Positions 1 to 7,418 of a stretch of 64,000 nt of DNA are shown here, one piece after another (position 1 is the stretch's first letter; every line of letters starts with the position of its first letter). A program made the position numbers and the translations under genes. Origin of the DNA: RGIG5299 sp045588575 (lineage in GTDB: Bacteria > Bacillota > Clostridia > Oscillospirales > RGIG5299); NCBI GenBank assembly GCA_045588575.1, contig JAZNEJ010000001.1, positions 62,001 to 126,000 of the forward strand. Reading direction: 5' to 3'. A model generated the notes under the pieces. The model was not told the origin of the DNA and did not search any database. It saw only the letters and a program-made list of their open reading frames with translations.

Positions 1-1314
1 CAGATGTTTGAAGCCGAATGGAAAAACAAAAGGGCAAAAAGAGCGGCAGACGCAACGATTCTCCCTCTTTACGATATGAATGACGCCGAAGCGGCAATTA
101 AGCTTTTTGAAACGGTTGAATATAACGAAACGGTTGAAATCGACGAAGGAATTTCCGTCCGTTTTTCCGATGCGGGCCATCTTTTAGGTTCTTCAATAAT
201 TGAAATATTTGCAAAAGAAAACGGCGAAGAACGAAAAATAGTTTTTACCGGAGATTTGGGCAACTACCGTCAGCCGCTTTTAAACGACCCGAAAAGAGTG
301 GAAAGCGCCGATTATCTCATAATTGAAAGCACCTACGGAACGCGTACTCACGAAATGCCACCCGATTCAGTGGCGCTTCTTGCAAAAATAATTCAAAAAA
401 CCTTCGACAGAGGCGGAAACCTTATAATACCTTCCTTTGCAGTTGGCAGAACACAGGAAATTCTTTATTATATTCGTATGATAAAGGAGCAAAATCTTGT
501 AAAATATCACGGCGATTTCAAGGTTTACGTCGATAGCCCGCTTGCTATTGAGGCAACCCACATTTACGGTCCCGATTTCTCCGATTTTTATGATGACGAG
601 GCATATAATCTTGTTAGCAAGGGAATAAACCCAATAGGTTTTTCAAACCTGATAACTGCGGTTACCAGCAGCGACTCAAAGCTTATTAACAACGATGTTG
701 AGCCGAAGGTAATTATTTCGGCAAGCGGAATGTGCGAAGCAGGCCGTGTTCGCCATCACTTAAAGCATAATCTTTGGAGAAGTGAATGCACCGTGCTTTT
801 CGTGGGATATCAGGCTTACGGAACCTTGGGAAGAGCCTTGGTTGAAGGAATTGGCAAGGTTAAGCTTTTCGGCGAAGAAATTGCCGTTAAAGCCGAAATT
901 GCGGTAATGCCCGGCACCTCCTCTCACGCCGATAAAAACGGGCTTCTCGACTTTATAAAAGCTTTTAAGGAAAAACCCAAAAAGATTTTTACGGTTCACG
1001 GAAACGAAGAATCTTGTCTTAATCTTGTTAGCGAAATAGAGGCTCTCGGCATTAAAGCCTCGGCGCCCATTTCCGGTGAAGAGCACGATTTAATAACGGG
1101 CGAGCTTATTAAAGAGGGCACTTACCGACGCAAAGAAAAGAAAAGTCGTGAGGCCTTTTTACAGCCCAAAAAGAAAAATCCCATTTTTGAAAGGCTTCAA
1201 AAAACTGCGGCGCGCCTTATGGCGATAATTGCCAAAAGCGAGGGCATTCCCAACAAGGAGCTTCGTCAGTTTGAAAACGAGCTCGATACTCTTTGCAATA
1301 AATACGAAAGATAA
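1..1314 (+). CDS. MBL-fold beta-CASP metallo-hydrolase, 5' end outside window
   Basis: This is the C-terminal part of a beta-CASP metallo-beta-lactamase, the family of RNA nucleases and CPSF73/Ysh1-like exonucleases. The frame is open at base 1, so the ATG at base 4 is internal and the HxHxDH metal motif lies upstream of the window. Visible elements counted from that ATG are DAGHLLGS (His about 59), FTGDLGNY (Asp about 83), IIESTYG (motif A), PSFAVGRTQE, ISASGMCEAGRVRHHLK (motif B) and VHGNEE (motif C). The last 90 residues are Lys-rich with no recognised domain. Family knowledge suggests RNA processing in the cytoplasm; the substrate is not deducible. It ends at a bidirectional terminator. 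Confidence 0.85.
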   Translation, partial: QMFEAEWKNKRAKRAADATILPLYDMNDAEAAIKLFETVEYNETVEIDEGISVRFSDAGHLLGSSIIEIFAKENGEERKIVFTGDLGNYRQPLLNDPKRVESADYLIIESTYGTRTHEMPPDSVALLAKIIQKTFDRGGNLIIPSFAVGRTQEILYYIRMIKEQNLVKYHGDFKVYVDSPLAIEATHIYGPDFSDFYDDEAYNLVSKGINPIGFSNLITAVTSSDSKLINNDVEPKVIISASGMCEAGRVRHHLKHNLWRSECTVLFVGYQAYGTLGRALVEGIGKVKLFGEEIAVKAEIAVMPGTSSHADKNGLLDFIKAFKEKPKKIFTVHGNEESCLNLVSEIEALGIKASAPISGEEHDLITGELIKEGTYRRKEKKSREAFLQPKKKNPIFERLQKTAARLMAIIAKSEGIPNKELRQFENELDTLCNKYER

Positions 1315-1316
1315 TA

Positions 1317-1350
1317 AAAAACCGTTTGCCCTATAAGGCAAACGGTTTTT
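1317..1350. terminator. Bidirectional intrinsic terminator
   Basis: A perfect 14-bp stem (arms 1317-1330 and 1337-1350, loop CTATAA) has a GC-containing core and A/T flanks that give a U-run on both strands. It sits between the convergent metallo-hydrolase and DUF378 genes and can serve both. Confidence 0.85.
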
Positions 1351-1352
1351 CT

Positions 1353-1613
1353 TTAAATGCTTCCCGTGTGATAATTTTCATATTTTGCGCCGGTTTTGTT
1401 GCTCTCACATTCGCAATCGTCCAAATTGTAAAAGAGAAGCGAAATACACCAAATACCCGCAATACCAACCAAGGTATAAATTATTCTTGCAATGAATTCA
1501 AGGCTTCCGTTAAAAAGCCACGAAACGAGGTTGAAATTAAAAAGACCGACCATACCCCATACAATCGCTCCCACGATTACAAGAAAAAGCGCTATTTTGT
1601 TTAATATTCTCAT
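1353..1613 (-). CDS. DUF378 family small membrane protein
   Basis: An 86-residue protein with two hydrophobic segments. It carries the DUF378 pattern of a Leu/Ile-rich first helix, then WGMVGLFNFNLVSW, a second helix around IIYTLVGIAGIWCI and a short Cys-containing acidic tail. I chose the ATG at 1613 because AAGGAG lies 8 bases upstream; the longer frame reading back to 1676 has no such site. Its function is unknown; the family is widespread in Firmicutes and others as a small inner-membrane protein. It is monocistronic between spmB and a bidirectional terminator. Confidence 0.75.
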   Translation of the reverse strand: MRILNKIALFLVIVGAIVWGMVGLFNFNLVSWLFNGSLEFIARIIYTLVGIAGIWCISLLFYNLDDCECESNKTGAKYENYHTGSI

Positions 1614-1685
1614 TGTTTTCAACTCCTTTTTTGCTTTAATTGACTTTTGTCTTGTTATATTTTTTGCAAATTTCAACGAAATATA

Positions 1686-2198
1686 CTAACAAAAAAATAT
1701 ATCTGTTACAAAAACCGACATTAACAGCGAAACCAGGTCGGCAAAAAGTGCGGCAATTAAAACCTTATATACACCCTGAAATTTCCTGCCGCCCGTATAT
1801 ATTGCCAATGCATAAATCGTTGTTTCGGTTGAAGTTGTCATTATTGCGGCAATTATGCCCGCGCGGCTGTTAACACCGCAGGATTTTAAAATTGAGCTCA
1901 TATAGGCGATGCTTCCTCCGCCCGAAAACGGACGCAAAACCGCAAGAGGAACAACCTCCGCAGGAATGCCAAACTTATCGGCAACCGGACTTATAACCCT
2001 TGTTAGCAGCTCAATCGCACCGCTTTCCCGAAGCATTGAAGTTGCCGAAATGACTATTATTAAAACAGGAACTATTCTTGCTATTGTTTTAAAGCCGTCC
2101 TTTGCACCCTCGCAAAAAACCGACATTACGGGGATTTTTTTGATTTTTGCAAAAATAATTATTAAAACCGAAATTAACGGCATTAAAAGATTCATCAT
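1686..2198 (-). CDS. spmB: Spore maturation protein B
   Basis: A 170-residue membrane protein of the nucleoside-recognition (Gate) domain family, with several hydrophobic helices and the SpmB-type central sequence LAVLRPFSGGGSIAYMSS followed by MTTSTETTIYALA. In Bacillus, SpmA and SpmB act together in the developing spore to lower core water content and raise heat resistance; that role is taken from family knowledge. The start overlaps the end of spmA by 4 bases (ATGA), which implies translational coupling. Length is normal for the family. Confidence 0.9.
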   Translation of the reverse strand: MMNLLMPLISVLIIIFAKIKKIPVMSVFCEGAKDGFKTIARIVPVLIIVISATSMLRESGAIELLTRVISPVADKFGIPAEVVPLAVLRPFSGGGSIAYMSSILKSCGVNSRAGIIAAIMTTSTETTIYALAIYTGGRKFQGVYKVLIAALFADLVSLLMSVFVTDIFFC

Positions 2199-2758
2199 TT
2201 TTGCTTACCTCTTAAAATTTTAAGCGCCAAAAGTCCCGATATGAGCGAAACAACCGAAACAATCCAAACCGGAATTGTAATTTCAAAGGGGTTTTCAGCT
2301 CCCTCGCTTGCTCTTATTAAAGCAACCGTAACGGGAAAAATTGAAACCGAAGCGGTATTGAAAATTAAAAAATAGCAAAGCGATTTAAAATCTTTTAACT
2401 TAAAAAACCTATCGGTTGCCTTTATTCCCGCAGGAGTTGCGGCGTTTCCCAATCCTAAAATATTTGCGGAAATATTTTCCGAAATATAGGTTACCGCTTC
2501 TTTATCGTCCTTTGAGTTTTTAAAAAACACCTTTATCACGGGAGAAATAAGCTTTTTTATTTTATCGGTTATTCCCGATTTTTCCGCCACCCTCATAAGT
2601 CCCGACCACAAAACCGTTGCCGCCGAAATTGAAAGCGCCAAATTTACCGCATCCGACGCTCCGCTTAAAAACGCTGCGCCCGTCTCCGCTGTTACTCCGT
2701 TAAAAATTGAGGTTACAACGGAAAAAATAATCATAATTATAATTGCCGTTTCAAGCAT
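2195..2758 (-). CDS. spmA: Spore maturation protein A
   Basis: A 187-residue polytopic membrane protein. The Gate-domain half carries ISAATVLWSGLMRVAEKSG and the typical SpmA segment NILGLGNAATPAGIKA. I chose the ATG at 2758 because GGGGAG lies 9 bases upstream; the more distal ATG at 2797 has no site and another ATG touches the ribosome site. It forms an operon with spmB through a 4-base overlap. By homology it works with SpmB in spore core dehydration. No convincing sigma-E or sigma-A promoter was identified upstream. Confidence 0.9.
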   Translation of the reverse strand: MLETAIIIMIIFSVVTSIFNGVTAETGAAFLSGASDAVNLALSISAATVLWSGLMRVAEKSGITDKIKKLISPVIKVFFKNSKDDKEAVTYISENISANILGLGNAATPAGIKATDRFFKLKDFKSLCYFLIFNTASVSIFPVTVALIRASEGAENPFEITIPVWIVSVVSLISGLLALKILRGKQK

Positions 2759-2850
2759 TTTAACCATCTCCCCTTTTTTAAAAGGGTATTTATGCATAGC
2801 TTAAAATATGTAAATATATTTTTACAAATAATAATTTACATTTGTTTATA

Positions 2851-2879
2851 TTGATAATTTTTATTTTTTTTGTTATAAT
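2851..2879 (+). promoter_or_regulatory. Sigma-A promoter for the sortase gene
   Basis: TTGATA at 2851-2856 and TATAAT at 2874-2879 are separated by exactly 17 bases. Transcription would begin near 2886, downstream of the ATG at 2842, which rules that ATG out as the sortase start. Confidence 0.8.
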
Positions 2880-2910
2880 ACTGACTGTAACGTTAAAAGG
2901 AGGGATTTTT

Positions 2911-4011
2911 TTGAATAACGATAAAAAAGCAGTTGCAAAACGTCTTATTCTCGATATTTTGCTCTCCGTTTTTATTTTCGTTTTCGTTTTAAACGGCTAT
3001 TCCCTCTATTTGTGGACCGTTGACAACATAAAAACCGAGCAGCTTTTAAACGACCTTAACTCCGATTCGTCGCAGGATGGCGGCGTTGTAATTATAAATC
3101 CCACACCGAGCAAACCCGAAAATGATTCTAACACCTCCGATTCGAGCGATTCTTCTTCCGGCTCGTCTGATTCCTCTCTTTCGGATTACGAAATTATTTA
3201 TAAAACTCTTTACAAGGATTTCACCGGCTTAAAGCTTAGAAATCCCGAAACAAAGGGCTGGATTAAAGTTGCAGGGCTTGAACAACTCGATTATCCCTTC
3301 GTTCAAGGAAGGAATAACACCTATTACACTCTTCACGACTTTGATAAAAACCGTTCGGAAGCAGGTTGGGTTTTTGCCGATTACCGTGCAAATTTCGAAA
3401 ATTTTCTTCCCAACACTCTTTTTCACGGCCATTCCCGTTTAAACGGCACTATGTTCGGCAGTATTCGCAAATGTTATACTGCGGAGTGGTATAATAATCC
3501 TTCTAACCATTACATTTTTATAACAACGGAAAAAGACGAATTCGTTTTCCAAATTTTCTCCGTTTACAAAACCGATATTTATTCGGGCTATTCCGACCAA
3601 ACCTTTAATACGAAAAACGCTTACAGCAGTTTCCTTAAAAGAATTACCGGCTGGAATATAATTCCCGCATTAAGCTATGACGTTTCACCCGAAGACCCGA
3701 TTATAACGCTTTCTACCTGCGACGGTCCTTGGGGCACGCCCGACAGAATGGTTGTTCACGCAAAGCTCATTTATGCGAAAAACGACCCGTCGCTTGAAAG
3801 CTATAAGCTTGTTTGGAAAGAAACCTCCACAAGTTCCTTACCTGAGGGTTGGGTTTCTGAAAATTGGATTCCCTCCCCCACAACTTCCTCAACAGTTTCT
3901 TCGGAGGAGCTTCCCTCGGCTTCTTTGCCCGAGTCCTCCAATGCAAGCTCCGATACAGAATCAAGCGAATCGCTTTCAACTCAAATAACGCCCGAGGAAA
4001 GCTTGGATTAA
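2911..4011 (+). CDS. srtB: Class B sortase with Ser/Pro-rich tail
   Basis: A membrane-anchored transpeptidase expected to join surface proteins to peptidoglycan or to each other outside the cell. I chose the TTG at 2911: AAGGAGGG lies just upstream and the promoter lies between it and the next upstream ATG. The 366-residue product has one N-terminal membrane helix (about 12-35), a Ser/Asp-rich linker (about 60-95), then the sortase fold with catalytic His174 (HGHS), Cys270 (TLSTC) and Arg279. The class B character comes from the overall pattern. The last 65 residues are Ser/Thr/Pro/Glu-rich, an unusual extension. No substrate with a sorting signal is seen nearby. Confidence 0.88.
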   Translation: MNNDKKAVAKRLILDILLSVFIFVFVLNGYSLYLWTVDNIKTEQLLNDLNSDSSQDGGVVIINPTPSKPENDSNTSDSSDSSSGSSDSSLSDYEIIYKTLYKDFTGLKLRNPETKGWIKVAGLEQLDYPFVQGRNNTYYTLHDFDKNRSEAGWVFADYRANFENFLPNTLFHGHSRLNGTMFGSIRKCYTAEWYNNPSNHYIFITTEKDEFVFQIFSVYKTDIYSGYSDQTFNTKNAYSSFLKRITGWNIIPALSYDVSPEDPIITLSTCDGPWGTPDRMVVHAKLIYAKNDPSLESYKLVWKETSTSSLPEGWVSENWIPSPTTSSTVSSEELPSASLPESSNASSDTESSESLSTQITPEESLD

Positions 4012-4035
4012 AAATATTTACGAAAGGTTTTTAAT

Positions 4036-4260
4036 ATGATTTTCGGTTTGGCTTTTTGTCTTCTTTCAATAGTTTTAACAATTGTTTTCTTTTCGCTTGC
4101 AGCGTCGATTTCAAAAACCAAGCGTATTTCAAAATTAGATAAGGAAAACAGAGGTAATTTTTACGCAAAGGTTACCGCAATGACGCTTATAGGGCTCTCA
4201 ATTGCCGCTTGCTCAACTATTTCAGTTTTAATTCTTATTAAAGATTTGCAAATGAAATAA
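4036..4260 (+). CDS. Small two-helix membrane protein, unknown
   Basis: A 74-residue protein with a hydrophobic N-terminal helix (about 2-25), a basic Lys/Arg-rich middle and a second helix (about 48-68). The ATG is preceded by GAAAGG at a reasonable distance and lies 24 bases after the sortase stop, so it is probably in the same transcript, ahead of the terminator at 4268. I do not recognise the family. Its position suggests a surface or sortase-associated role, which is inference only. Confidence 0.6.
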   Translation: MIFGLAFCLLSIVLTIVFFSLAASISKTKRISKLDKENRGNFYAKVTAMTLIGLSIAACSTISVLILIKDLQMK

Positions 4261-4267
4261 AATTTAA

Positions 4268-4293
4268 GCCACTCGAAAACGAGTGGCTTTTTT
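4268..4293 (+). terminator. Intrinsic terminator after sortase operon
   Basis: An 8-bp stem (GCCACTCG/CGAGTGGC) with an AAAA loop is followed by six Ts on the plus strand. It separates the sortase pair from the convergent spoVAD gene; the minus-strand U-run is poor. Confidence 0.8.
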
Positions 4294-5306
4294 CATATTT
4301 CAATTTCAACCAAGTGGCAAATTCCCGCAATGGATTCCTTTTGCAAAAGTAAGGTCGGCGACATAAGAGCTCCCGTACCGCAAAAAAGAACTCTTCTTTT
4401 TTCTTTTTTTACCATTTCGGGAAGAATTTTTGCGCACAAAACGCTTGCCGAGCAACCTGCTCCCGAGCCGCCCGAATGAACGTCTTGCTTTTCTCTTTCA
4501 AATATCATAAGGCCGCAATCGGTATAGCTTTCTGCCAAATCAATCCCCTCTTTTTCAAAAAGAGCTCTTGCCAAATCGCTTCCAACCTTGCCTAAATCGC
4601 CCGACACGATAAGGTCGTAATCCTTCGGGGAGGTTTTGGTATCTTTTAAAAAGCAATTGAGTGTATCAAAAAAGGCGGGTGCCATTGCCGCCCCCATATT
4701 ATTTGCGTTTGTAACCTGAAGGTCAACTATTTTTCCAATAACGCCTTTCGTTATTTTTGGAAAGCCAAAGTTACCCTTTTCGGAAAGAATTACGGCGCCG
4801 CTTGCAGTAACGGTCCACTGCGCCTCGGGTGGTCTTTGTCCGCCGTATTCAAGCGGAAAGCGAAACTGTCTTTCAGCCGTGCAAAAATGTGAGGAAGCCA
4901 CCGCCGCAGCATTTTGAGCGTAGCCTCCGTCTATAACCATTGCGCCCGTTAAAATCGCTTCCGCCATAGTTGCGCAGGCGTTAAACAAGCCTAAAAACGG
5001 AACGCCCAAATCTCTTACGCAGTATGACGTGGCTGTGCACTGATTTAAAAGGTCGCCGCCTAAAATAACATCAATCTCGCCATTTGAAAGCTTGCTTTTT
5101 TCAATTGCCGAATTCAGCGCTTTACAAACAAGTTCGGTTTCCGCCATTTCATACGTTTTTTTGCCCAAAAAATCATCTTCGCTTACAAAATCAAAAAGAT
5201 TTCCAAGAGGCCCTTGCTTTTCTTTTTGTCCTGCCGCCGAACCAAAGCCCGTTATATAAACGGGATTTGAAAACAAAACCGTTCTTTCTCCTATTCTTTT
5301 ATTCAT
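4293..5306 (-). CDS. spoVAD: Stage V sporulation protein AD
   Basis: A 337-residue thiolase/ketoacyl-synthase-fold protein of the SpoVAD family. Recognisable parts are VYITGFGSAAGQKEKQGPLG near the N-terminus, ILGGDLLNQCTATSYCVRDL (about 83-102), FGLFNACAT-like and GSGAGCSASVLCAKILPEM near residue 280. SpoVAD binds dipicolinic acid and helps its uptake into the forespore through the SpoVA channel (known from Bacillus). The start ATG has CGGAG upstream and follows spoVAC by 13 bases. Normally spoVAE follows; here the next gene is convergent, so no spoVAE lies at this locus. Confidence 0.93.
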   Translation of the reverse strand: MNKRIGERTVLFSNPVYITGFGSAAGQKEKQGPLGNLFDFVSEDDFLGKKTYEMAETELVCKALNSAIEKSKLSNGEIDVILGGDLLNQCTATSYCVRDLGVPFLGLFNACATMAEAILTGAMVIDGGYAQNAAAVASSHFCTAERQFRFPLEYGGQRPPEAQWTVTASGAVILSEKGNFGFPKITKGVIGKIVDLQVTNANNMGAAMAPAFFDTLNCFLKDTKTSPKDYDLIVSGDLGKVGSDLARALFEKEGIDLAESYTDCGLMIFEREKQDVHSGGSGAGCSASVLCAKILPEMVKKEKRRVLFCGTGALMSPTLLLQKESIAGICHLVEIEI

Positions 5307-5319
5307 TTTTTCATCTCCG

Positions 5320-5760
5320 TTATTTAAAAAGCGTTATAATCCAATAAACAAGACCTATGAGCATACTGCCAACGGTTGAAGTTACAATAACCGGTCCTGC
5401 AATTATAAACATTTTAACCATTGTTCCCAAAATAAGACCTTCGGTTTTAAACTCCATTGCAGCAGACGTTACTGCGTTTGAGAAGCCCGTTATGGGAACG
5501 ATTGTTCCTGCTCCTGCATGCTTTGCGATTTTATCGAAAACGCCTAAGCCCGTTAACAGCGACGCCAAAAAAATAAGCGTTATCGAGGTTATGCTTCTTG
5601 ATGCTTCTTCATTGAAATAACCCGATAAAAATATAAAAATAAGCTCTCCGATAACACAAATTAAGCCTCCGAAAAGAAAAGCCTTCGGCAAATTTTTAAG
5701 GCTTTTAGAGTTCGGTTTGTTTTTAGCTACCAATATGGAATATTCTTCTTTTGTAATCAT
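5320..5760 (-). CDS. spoVAC: Stage V sporulation protein AC
   Basis: A 146-residue integral membrane protein with four to five hydrophobic segments. It shows the SpoVAC-typical core FLASLLTGLGVFDKIAKHAGAG and the following TIVPITGFSNAVTSAAMEFK. SpoVAC forms a mechanosensitive channel for dipicolinic acid movement in spores (family knowledge). It is the first gene of a two-gene spoVAC-spoVAD unit. AGAGGTG lies upstream of the ATG, and the upstream DNA contains a sigma-G-like promoter. Confidence 0.93.
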   Translation of the reverse strand: MITKEEYSILVAKNKPNSKSLKNLPKAFLFGGLICVIGELIFIFLSGYFNEEASRSITSITLIFLASLLTGLGVFDKIAKHAGAGTIVPITGFSNAVTSAAMEFKTEGLILGTMVKMFIIAGPVIVTSTVGSMLIGLVYWIITLFK

Positions 5761-5781
5761 ATTTGCACCTCTTTTTTTATT

Positions 5782-5811
5782 TATTATTCGTTTTTTTATT
5801 TTAAATATTCA
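5782..5811 (-). promoter_or_regulatory. Putative sigma-G promoter of spoVAC-spoVAD
   Basis: On the minus strand TGAATA (5806-5811) lies 17 bases before AATAATA (5782-5788). The sigma-G consensus is roughly TGMATA and CATAMTA, so only one -10 base differs. spoVA is sigma-G controlled in Bacillus, which supports the call. Confidence 0.5.
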
Positions 5812-5814
5812 TTG

Positions 5815-5848
5815 AAAAAAGCAACCGCTTCAAACGGTTGCTTTTTAT
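5815..5848. terminator. Terminator of the spoIIIA operon
   Basis: GCAACCG (5821-5827) pairs with CGGTTGC (5835-5841) around a 7-base loop, with A/T extensions on both sides. The minus-strand U-run (complement of 5815-5820) fits termination just after the spoIIIAH stop. Confidence 0.8.
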
Positions 5849-6378
5849 TATTCGGTTTCTGTAAGATTAACCGTTGTAACCTGAATTTTCGATGCAGGTT
5901 GTTCGGTTGTTCTTATGACTATATCTTTTATTGCTATAACGTCGGTTTGAGTAAGCTCGTCGGCATCTACCACAACGGTTGTATTATTTTCGTCGCAAAA
6001 TGCAATACAATCACGAAAGCCTTTTGCGGTAACGAGCCTTTCAATTTTCACCTGACTTCCGTTTGCAAATGCAAGCACGGCAAGCTTTTCGGTTGCTATT
6101 GCCTTGCTTTCGCTGTCGGCGTTGCTTGTTATAACGGCATTAAGTTCCGAAACGGCGGCATCGTAAGCGGCCTTTCGGTCTATTCTTGCATTTATAAAAT
6201 ATTCCTCGGTTGGAGTTTTTGTAACGGTTCCGTTATCAACATACTGCGATTCTCCCAAAACCTTACCCGTTTCCTCGGAGTTTCCGAAAAACCAATTTAG
6301 ATATACCGAAAAGCAAAGGCACCCTATAATTGCAACCGTGAAAATAACCGAGCCGTAATTTTTCTTTTTCTTAACCAT
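5848..6378 (-). CDS. spoIIIAH: Stage III sporulation protein AH
   Basis: A 176-residue bitopic membrane protein. A Lys-rich start leads into one membrane helix (about 10-29), then a linker and a C-terminal extracytoplasmic domain of the YscJ/FliF-like ring-building type. In Bacillus SpoIIIAH on the mother-cell side binds SpoIIQ from the forespore and forms part of the feeding channel. I chose the ATG at 6378 (GAGGAG 10 bases upstream) over a TTG at 6396 with no site. It is the last gene of the operon. No spoIIQ is in the window. Confidence 0.9.
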   Translation of the reverse strand: MVKKKKNYGSVIFTVAIIGCLCFSVYLNWFFGNSEETGKVLGESQYVDNGTVTKTPTEEYFINARIDRKAAYDAAVSELNAVITSNADSESKAIATEKLAVLAFANGSQVKIERLVTAKGFRDCIAFCDENNTTVVVDADELTQTDVIAIKDIVIRTTEQPASKIQVTTVNLTETE

Positions 6379-6392
6379 ATAAAACACTCTCC

Positions 6393-6935
6393 TCAAGATT
6401 TTTTAATAACGCATATATTATTGCTGGAAATTCCCAATAACGCACCAACCGCCGAAATTAACGAGCTTTTAACCGACGGAATATCGGCGCCGTCGCAAAC
6501 TATAACCGCGCCCAAAACCTCGGGAAGCTTTTCGGTTACAATAAGCGCTTTTTCTCCGCCGTTTCCGTCCTCTACAATTATGTATTTATATTCGTCCCCC
6601 AGCTTCGATTCGCTTTTTCCGCTTTCCTCGAAAACGCTTTCAGAGCTTTTCTTTTCGGTTGCGTAAATATATTCCGTGCTGTTTTTCAAGGTTATCATAA
6701 CCTCGCAGTTTCCCGCTCCGCTAATGCTTTTAATAAGCTTTTTAAGTCGGTTTTCAAGCCCCTCTCTGTATTCTTCAACCGTTATTTTTTCGGTTACGGC
6801 ATTCTCTTTTTTCTCTGGGAGAAACGATATAGCCAAGCTTACCGAAACCCCTATTAAAATCATAATAATTGCGGTTTTTTTGGTGAAAAGTACCGCTTTT
6901 ATTTTTTTATAATCGAATTTGAAATTTTTAAACAT
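6393..6935 (-). CDS. spoIIIAG: Stage III sporulation protein AG
   Basis: A 180-residue protein with one N-terminal membrane helix (about 24-42) and an extracytoplasmic domain. It includes the typical segment LKKLIKSISGAGNCEVMITL and the C-terminal GAVIVCDGADIPSVKSSLISA, both of the SpoIIIAG type. It forms a large ring in the intermembrane space between mother cell and forespore (known from Bacillus structures). The ATG at 6935 is favoured by AGGTGAG 5 bases upstream. It follows spoIIIAF by 5 bases. Confidence 0.92.
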   Translation of the reverse strand: MFKNFKFDYKKIKAVLFTKKTAIIMILIGVSVSLAISFLPEKKENAVTEKITVEEYREGLENRLKKLIKSISGAGNCEVMITLKNSTEYIYATEKKSSESVFEESGKSESKLGDEYKYIIVEDGNGGEKALIVTEKLPEVLGAVIVCDGADIPSVKSSLISAVGALLGISSNNICVIKKS

Positions 6936-6940
6936 TTTTC

Positions 6941-7405
6941 TCACCTGAACATAACGCACACGTCGTCGATATTAAGCTTGCTTTTTAAAAGTTTTAACGC
7001 CCTGCTTCTTTCAGCACAATCTAAAGTTACCGTTTCTATTATATATTCGCCGTTTTCTTCTTTTATTACCGTTTCAACCAAAACAACCTCAATATCTTCT
7101 TCTTTTAAAATTTTTTCAATTTCATTTGAAATTAAGCTTTCGTATCTTTTTAAAAGCGTTTGCTCGGTGTTAATTAAGCTTTGATAATTATTTGTATCAA
7201 ACCGTCTTAAAATATTTTCAAAATCGCGGATAAGCGTTTCTCCTTTGCCCGAAATAAGCGGCGTGCAAATTGCAATTACCATATAAAGCGAGGCAACAAC
7301 GGAAACGAGCTTGCCCGTTTTTTTATGAGGCGCTATCAGCAAAACCATTCCAACCACTATTGCCGAAACCGATATTTGAAAAATCCAGCTTTTAATAAAT
7401 TCCAT
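6941..7405 (-). CDS. spoIIIAF: Stage III sporulation protein AF
   Basis: A 154-residue protein with two N-terminal membrane helices (about 6-24 and 33-50) and a C-terminal soluble domain ending in DCAERSRALKLLKSKLNIDDVCVMF-like sequence, which matches the SpoIIIAF family. The ATG is preceded by AGAGGT at 8 bases. It is a component of the spoIIIA-SpoIIQ channel assembly; its precise role is unknown. Order and length agree with the standard operon. Confidence 0.88.
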   Translation of the reverse strand: MEFIKSWIFQISVSAIVVGMVLLIAPHKKTGKLVSVVASLYMVIAICTPLISGKGETLIRDFENILRRFDTNNYQSLINTEQTLLKRYESLISNEIEKILKEEDIEVVLVETVIKEENGEYIIETVTLDCAERSRALKLLKSKLNIDDVCVMFR

Positions 7406-7418
7406 TTTTCTCTACCTC

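Noticed and set aside
1326..1604. Plus-strand frame opposite DUF378
   Set aside because: It begins inside the terminator hairpin and is antisense to a recognisable gene.
2759..2841. Sigma-E promoter for spmAB
   Set aside because: CATAAATA occurs but no -35 at 13-15 bases; the match is too poor to call.
2842..2910. ATG at 2842 as sortase start
   Set aside because: The sigma-A -10 (2874-2879) lies downstream of it and a strong ribosome site serves the TTG at 2911.
5812..6300. Plus-strand frame of 162 codons opposite spoIIIAH
   Set aside because: Cys-rich, no ribosome site, fully antisense to a clear spoIIIAH gene.
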